Of a stretch of DNA of 22,248 bases, positions 18,203-22,248 are shown one piece after another. Location of the stretch: positions 1-22,248 of the forward strand of contig JAAMPI010000956.1 of assembly GCA_013054445.1 (NCBI GenBank), in the 5' to 3' direction. The position numbers and the translations under genes are program-made. The notes under the pieces were generated by a model. That model was not told where the DNA came from. It did not search any database and was given only the letters and a program-made list of their open reading frames with translations. How positions within the stretch are numbered: the first letter of the stretch is position 1; every line of letters starts with the position of its first letter. This DNA comes from Cudoniella acicularis. Taxonomy: Eukaryota > Ascomycota > Leotiomycetes > Helotiales > Helotiaceae.

Positions 18203-19563
18203 TCACACAGGGTAGAAACTTAAATGGATCACTTCAGAAGTCTTGATCACAATAGAGAAAATTGGAAGACTGATGGCGGAGTCAGCAATAGTAGATTTCT
18301 CGAAGGAATGAAGAAGCAGCAGCATGTACCACTTAAGTGCAGGCGAGATCAAGATGAGAATGCTGGCAAGCAGGTTCCTGGGGGGTTTTCTCCGAGCCTC
18401 ACTTGATTCGGTTTTCCTCCAGGGCAAGCCGTGATGAACCAGCTTGGGCTTTGCTAACAACGCATTAAAATACCCAATAGGGTTGACAGCGCCCCCAAAT
18501 TGTAAAACATTTAGGCACGCACCCCGCCACTTTCACAAAATTGCCAGCCTTGTCATGGATCATCACACTTCTCTTCTTCTTCATTCGAGGAGGATTTCCG
18601 GTCGGTATTACACGTTTTTTGTAGTACAACCTTGGCTCTATGCGGGTTGTTTTAACCCCTTTTTACTTGGACTTCAGTACCATACGAGGCGCTAAGCGAT
18701 TGTATTCTTAGATACCTCACTGTGGAATTAGTACTTCCCCTCTCTTTAAGCCGCCAAGTCCTTTTTGACAGAAGCACTTGTTTGGCCTATCATGTAGCAT
18801 TGATAACAAACGTGGGGTGTTGAAGCCTCTCGTTTCTTTTGTCCAGTGTGGGCTGAATTTTCCCATTCCAAACCAGGCAGGCTGCTATCCCGTCGGGCGT
18901 CAATCTTTTAAACATGGGCTAAGAGTTCAGATGTTGCTATAGGTCCCCACCTGCTTTTGAAAATGCGGGGCGGGAAGGCTTCTGGTGTGATTAACGCTAT
19001 CCTCTCGGTGAAGGACGGTTACACGAAATGCATGCAGCACACGGTGCGATACGCTGACTCGCTTCCGTCAGAGAAGGCTGAGTAGCTGAACTGCATAAAT
19101 TAAAAGACAAGTCACAGACATAAACGGGGCGTAGTGGAGCCTTTAGCTTGTGAGACGGGTTAACCATGTGAACTTTTAAGAATCTCTCATTCGAGGAACT
19201 GAGAAGTATATGCAGAAAGGTGTGTCTTTGTGGCTAAAACATATCCTTTCAGTCTGGTTCTGCTGCATACTTCACATTCTTGGCGGGCAACGCGTACCAC
19301 TACGATGGGGTTGACTTGCTCTTCAATGTTCACCAGGCTCTGCTGGCAATCGTTTACCCGCAGATCATTTACACAGTTCCTCTCTCGTTATGATAGCCTT
19401 TTCAATACAATACTCTTCTGCCTTTTTCACTTAATTTATTAAGGAACCCAAACTTTCTTTAAAGAGGTCTTGTTGGATTACGGACCGCCTATTATCGGCA
19501 AGAGCACAACAGCCCATAACCACCATATCATTATCAACTTCCCTCGAAGAAAGTCCGGAGGTT
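18203..19563. other. divergent intergenic region, HSP70-like and coiled-coil genes
   Basis: 1361 bp between two divergent starts. Frames of 60-85 codons occur on both strands without motifs. A forward stretch at 19253-19393 reads like protein (AAYFTFLAGNAYHYDGVDL) and ends in TGA, but it has no start and no recognised family. TTCTCGAA at 18297-18304 is half of a heat-shock element at best. I see no tRNA or repeat. Confidence 0.45.
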
Positions 19564-20956
19564 ATGGACTCTGATACCGTCATGGCGGACTCAATAGATC
19601 AACCAAGCCATGGGGCTCCTCCTGTTCCTCCGAAACACACCTCAAGTATTTTATCGCGCGATGTTGTGAACTTCAATGTGCAGGTTTCAATGTCGCGATC
19701 ATCATCGCCCGAGAAGGGCGTAAAAAGTCAATTAGTAACGACATATCCTGTTCCTGATCATAAACTCGGGGAATCAGCTGATAGCGGTGGTCTCCTTGAT
19801 GCATCTTCTCAAGACTGGCATTTGCGTTTCATTAATGCGAAAAAGTCGTGGGAGCTATGTGAAGAGGAATTGAGATCGAAAATCGACGAATTGAAAGCCG
19901 GTAACGATAATCGTCCGCCTTCCGAAGCCTACCATGAGCTTCAGAGCAAACTGGAGGTAGAACGTAGGCTTCGAGAAAAGGCAGAGGATGATTTGCGTCA
20001 GAGAAGCATCGAGGTGGAGGAGACTCGGAAGCGCTGGAAGCAGGCTGCCCGGGAGCTGGACAAATGTCGATCACAGAGCCAGGGGTTCTATCAAGTAACT
20101 GATCATTATCTGATTGAACTCACAACCCAATTGCGATACAATATCCGAAGTTTTGCTATCCAGTATTTCGGGGGAGAGCTTCGCAAGAAGCCGAATTGCA
20201 AGAGAACTGATTACTGGAAGCTTTTCATGGAGAGCACCACGTCGAAGACCATTGCCCCTGAGACCTACCTATTGTCAAAGATAAAGTGCCCGAGTATCAT
20301 TCAGGCATTTCTCTGGAGGTTTCTTGTCAGCAAAATATTCGATAATTTCCGTTGGGCTGGTGACGCTAGCCTGTCCTTCTGGGAGCTGTGTAGATTTCTA
20401 AGACCTAGTGAGTGTGGCCCTAACTCAACCTAGGCAGCCGCAGCTTCATAGACTGACATTCGATATTCCAGAATGGCAAGTAGACAGGAGTTCAGATCAT
20501 AGCCGCAACCCCGAGACGGAACGGAAGTTCCAAGTATGGAGTGCCACAACGACTGCTCTTCTCTTTGATTCCATGGACACCGAAGGGGGTTCTGAAGAGT
20601 ACAAGGACTTCCTTGTTTCCAATATCCGCGAGACGATTGACCCATATCTGAGGTCTCGCGATAGCGACTACCCGCAAGAGCTTCTCAGGATTTTGGACAA
20701 TGCGATAGCGCTCGACAAAGAAATCAGTAGGCAGGTGGCACGAGTGGAGTGGGTGTTTCCCGGGACGAAGGAAAAGATCATGTATATCTCTGCATCAATG
20801 GAGCTGGAGAGGGGGGAGAAATCACCAAAACCCGATCAGGAAGTGCTCCTTACAATATCACCAGGCTTGCAAAAGCGAGGAAAATCAACCGGTGAAGACT
20901 TCAAAGCGGAGAACTTGCTAGTACCTGCCGAAGTGTCATGTGAGCCAGTAAAGTAA
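19564..20956 (+). CDS. coiled-coil protein of unknown function
   Basis: Two exons, 19564-20407 and 20472-20956, give 442 aa. The 64-bp intron has donor GTGAGT, acceptor CCAG and the branch site CTGAC 14-18 bases before the acceptor. The two exons are in different frames, so the intron is required. Residues 1-75 are Ser/Pro-rich and probably disordered. Residues about 78-180 are a highly charged helix with heptad-like spacing (ELRSKIDELK, KLEVERRLREKAEDDLRQRS), a predicted coiled coil. After that comes a globular helical part with aromatic-rich motifs (IQYFGGELRKK, IIQAFLWRFLVSKIFDNFRW) and FQVWSATTTALLFDS. No catalytic motif, signal peptide or membrane segment is seen. The layout resembles lineage-specific uncharacterised ascomycete proteins. 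It is divergent from the HSP70-like gene and intact. Confidence 0.82.
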
Positions 20957-21180
20957 TTGATTCAACATCACTTGAATGCGATAGAGTGTAGGGATATTAG
21001 TCTATTAAACACTTTGTTTTACGAGTTACAGAGTCCTTAGAATGAGTGACTTTTTAAAAATCGTATGTGCATAGCGTGGCATGACTATAGCCAGTTGGGA
21101 TGTTTAGAGGCGACCTAGTGGCTGCTTTTGACCTTACGAGCCTGGAGCATAAACTCTGTGTTTTTAGGTATTTTACTGGG

Positions 21181-21480
21181 AATACAAATTTTAGGAGTTT
21201 TAAAAATTAAAAGGTTATTTAATAAAAAGCTTCGTTATTTTTTATTACTCTTGATTTCTAAGTCTGATATTAAAATTATCTCTCATTATTTTATAAATTT
21301 TAAGTAATTATAATTAACTTTTCTACTAACTACTATTATAGCTAGATTACTTTAGATATAATAAAACTAATATATAAGATACTTTCTAAGAAATATAAGA
21401 TAAGTTATAACGAGATATATAGGTTATATATCTATATTAGGAAAGAAGTAAAGGCTTTTAACATTAAAACATTTAAATAG
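21181..21480. repeat. AT-rich block with RIP-like composition
   Basis: 54 of 300 bases are G or C (18%). CpA and TpG steps are very rare while TpA is abundant (16 in the 60 bases from 21301). That is the pattern left by repeat-induced point mutation on old repeats. No element family can be recognised any more. Confidence 0.6.
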
Positions 21481-21494
21481 TAGGGGCCTACACA

Positions 21495-21528
21495 CTTCCC
21501 TCCCTTCGCCTATAGCTTAAATTCTAGG
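21495..21528 (+). repeat. dispersed repeat core, copy B
   Basis: Partner of 12927-12959, same orientation, 28 of 34 alignment columns identical with one gap. It sits directly after the AT-rich block and may be the better-preserved end of the same degraded element. Compared with copy A it carries A for G at two sites and T for C at one, in the RIP direction, though one site changes the other way. Confidence 0.5.
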
Positions 21529-21620
21529 GCTCGAGGTCGACTACATAGGCTGTGCGGCCTCTATTGTCTTCTCGCTCGTCGTGTAGAGAGACAAAAAGGA
21601 GAGTTATAGCTTAGGGTAGG

Positions 21621-21714
21621 AGAGGAGAGGGGATAAGAGGAGACAGGCTGAGAGAAGAGCTGGAGGGAATAGAAGAAGAGAAGAGGAGAAGGGAGAGTAG
21701 AAGGTCGGAAAGAG
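21621..21714 (+). repeat. polypurine tract
   Basis: 84 of 94 bases on the plus strand are A or G, mainly irregular GAGAGG, AAGAAGAG and GGAGAA units. It lies about 410-500 bp upstream of the gene at 22124. Such tracts can be promoter elements or nucleosome-depleted sites; nothing here shows which. Confidence 0.6.
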
Positions 21715-22123
21715 CCTTAAAAGGAAGTCACGCTTCCCCTGCTAGTAGCTTAACTCCTACACCGCATTATTGGCCAAACACACATTGAATTTGTAACCGT
21801 CCTAGGGTTTTGGTAAGTCCGGAAGGCGAGAATCACCGTGCTCGTGTAGGTTATTGTGGGCATGGACCCGGTATACTGGATCCGGTATTTTCTGAGTGAT
21901 ATACAGGGTACTAGTCCTGTTTAAAAAAAAATATGCCAGTAATAAAATCACTCAGCCCTTTGAGTAGAAATACACCCACATTATCGAGGTCAAGAAAGGT
22001 AGTTTTTCTGAACACGTGTGAGTTTTATTGTACTCTGAATATTTGTCATCTATTCGGGTCTTTAATCCTTCCTGACGCCTTTAAAAAGCAAACTTTAGAC
22101 GAAGACACTCACCTTATCAAGAC

Positions 22124-22248
22124 ATGGTCTCTTTTAAATCCAAATCCAAATCCAAGAAGAGAAAAGAAAAATCACTCCTCACTATCTCCACTCTTCCCCC
22201 ACCAAAACCCGCACTCTTTGTCCACCCACCCCAAACCCCTCATCTCCG
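22124..22248 (+). CDS. probable N-terminus of a gene leaving the window (partial)
   Basis: An ATG in AAGACATGG (A at -3, G at +4, a favourable context) opens a frame of 41 codons with no stop before the window ends. It starts MVSFKSKSKSKKRKEKSLL, strongly basic, followed by a Pro-rich stretch (STLPPPKPALFVHPP). A basic N-terminus could be a nuclear-localisation signal or a disordered tail. No domain is visible in this short piece, and an intron could start soon. Pyrimidine-rich DNA in general gives few stops in this frame, so it could also be chance. Confidence 0.45.
   Translation, partial: MVSFKSKSKSKKRKEKSLLTISTLPPPKPALFVHPPQTPHL

Larger units (their letters stand above)
20957..22123. other. 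long intergenic region: AT-rich block, repeat, polypurine tract, promoter
   Basis: 1167 bp. In order: 3' UTR of the coiled-coil gene; an AT-rich block (21181-21480); a repeat core (21495-21528); a polypurine stretch (21621-21714); and a less biased 400 bp that probably contains the promoter of the gene starting at 22124. No open frame with family motifs is present. Confidence 0.55.

Noticed and set aside
18226..18304. Heat-shock element upstream of the HSP70-like gene
   Set aside because: TTCTCGAA gives only two inverted units and TTCAGAAG has the wrong spacing; three or more properly spaced units are expected.
19253..19393. Forward coding-like stretch (AAYFTFLAGNAYHYDGVDL) ending in TGA
   Set aside because: No start codon, an in-frame TAA just upstream, only a 33-bp candidate intron, and no family resemblance. 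It may be a gene scrap but is not supportable as a gene.
20408..20433. Ending the coiled-coil protein at the TAG at 20431-20433 as a single-exon gene
   Set aside because: A consensus GTGAGT donor lies just before the stop, and a 64-bp intron with CTGAC branch site links in phase to a long downstream frame of similar character.

Overview
The window looks like nuclear DNA of a filamentous ascomycete (Pezizomycotina; I cannot fix the class). The reasons are short introns with GTRAGT-like donors and CTNAC-type branch points, a fungal Zn2Cys6 regulator, a HET-domain gene, a fungal HSP70-like ATPase, and AT-rich blocks and stop codons that resemble repeat-induced point mutation (RIP). Gene models were built by joining reading frames across introns by hand. 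Every multi-exon model below keeps frame to its stop codon.

Left half (1-10.6 kb), mostly intact genes. A possible 3' end of an unknown gene lies at the left edge (+). It is followed by a Zn2Cys6 transcription factor (-), a JMJD5-like JmjC protein (-) and an alpha/beta hydrolase of the hormone-sensitive-lipase type (-). The hydrolase's single intron holds a 129-bp terminal-inverted-repeat element. Divergent from the hydrolase is an ACS-type MFS transporter (+) with a cluster of GATA motifs upstream. A PEX11 peroxisome-proliferation protein (+) follows, with three upstream AUGs just before its start. The hydrolase and transporter share a 743-bp promoter region and may be co-regulated.

Right half (10.9-22.2 kb), accessory and decayed. 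It starts with a HET-domain gene (-) broken by one in-frame TAG, carrying a 20-nt homopolymer in its coding region. Next are a frameshifted fragment of an unknown leucine-rich, F-box-like protein (-), an MFS monocarboxylate-type transporter pseudogene with three stops and a large internal deletion (+), and a remnant of an NRPS-like carrier-reductase protein (+). The last two look like relics of a secondary-metabolite locus. Then come an intact 8-exon HSP70-like gene (-), an intact two-exon coiled-coil protein of unknown function (+), an AT-rich block (18% GC over 300 bp), a polypurine tract, and the probable first codons of another gene running off the right edge (+). Two related repeat cores, at about 12.93 kb and 21.50 kb in the same orientation, bracket most of this decayed section.

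I found no rRNA, tRNA or CRISPR array. I see no clearly new multi-gene system. The most unusual items are the intron-borne inverted-repeat element, the HET gene with its in-frame stop and G tract, and the run of RIP-compatible stop codons in the decayed locus.
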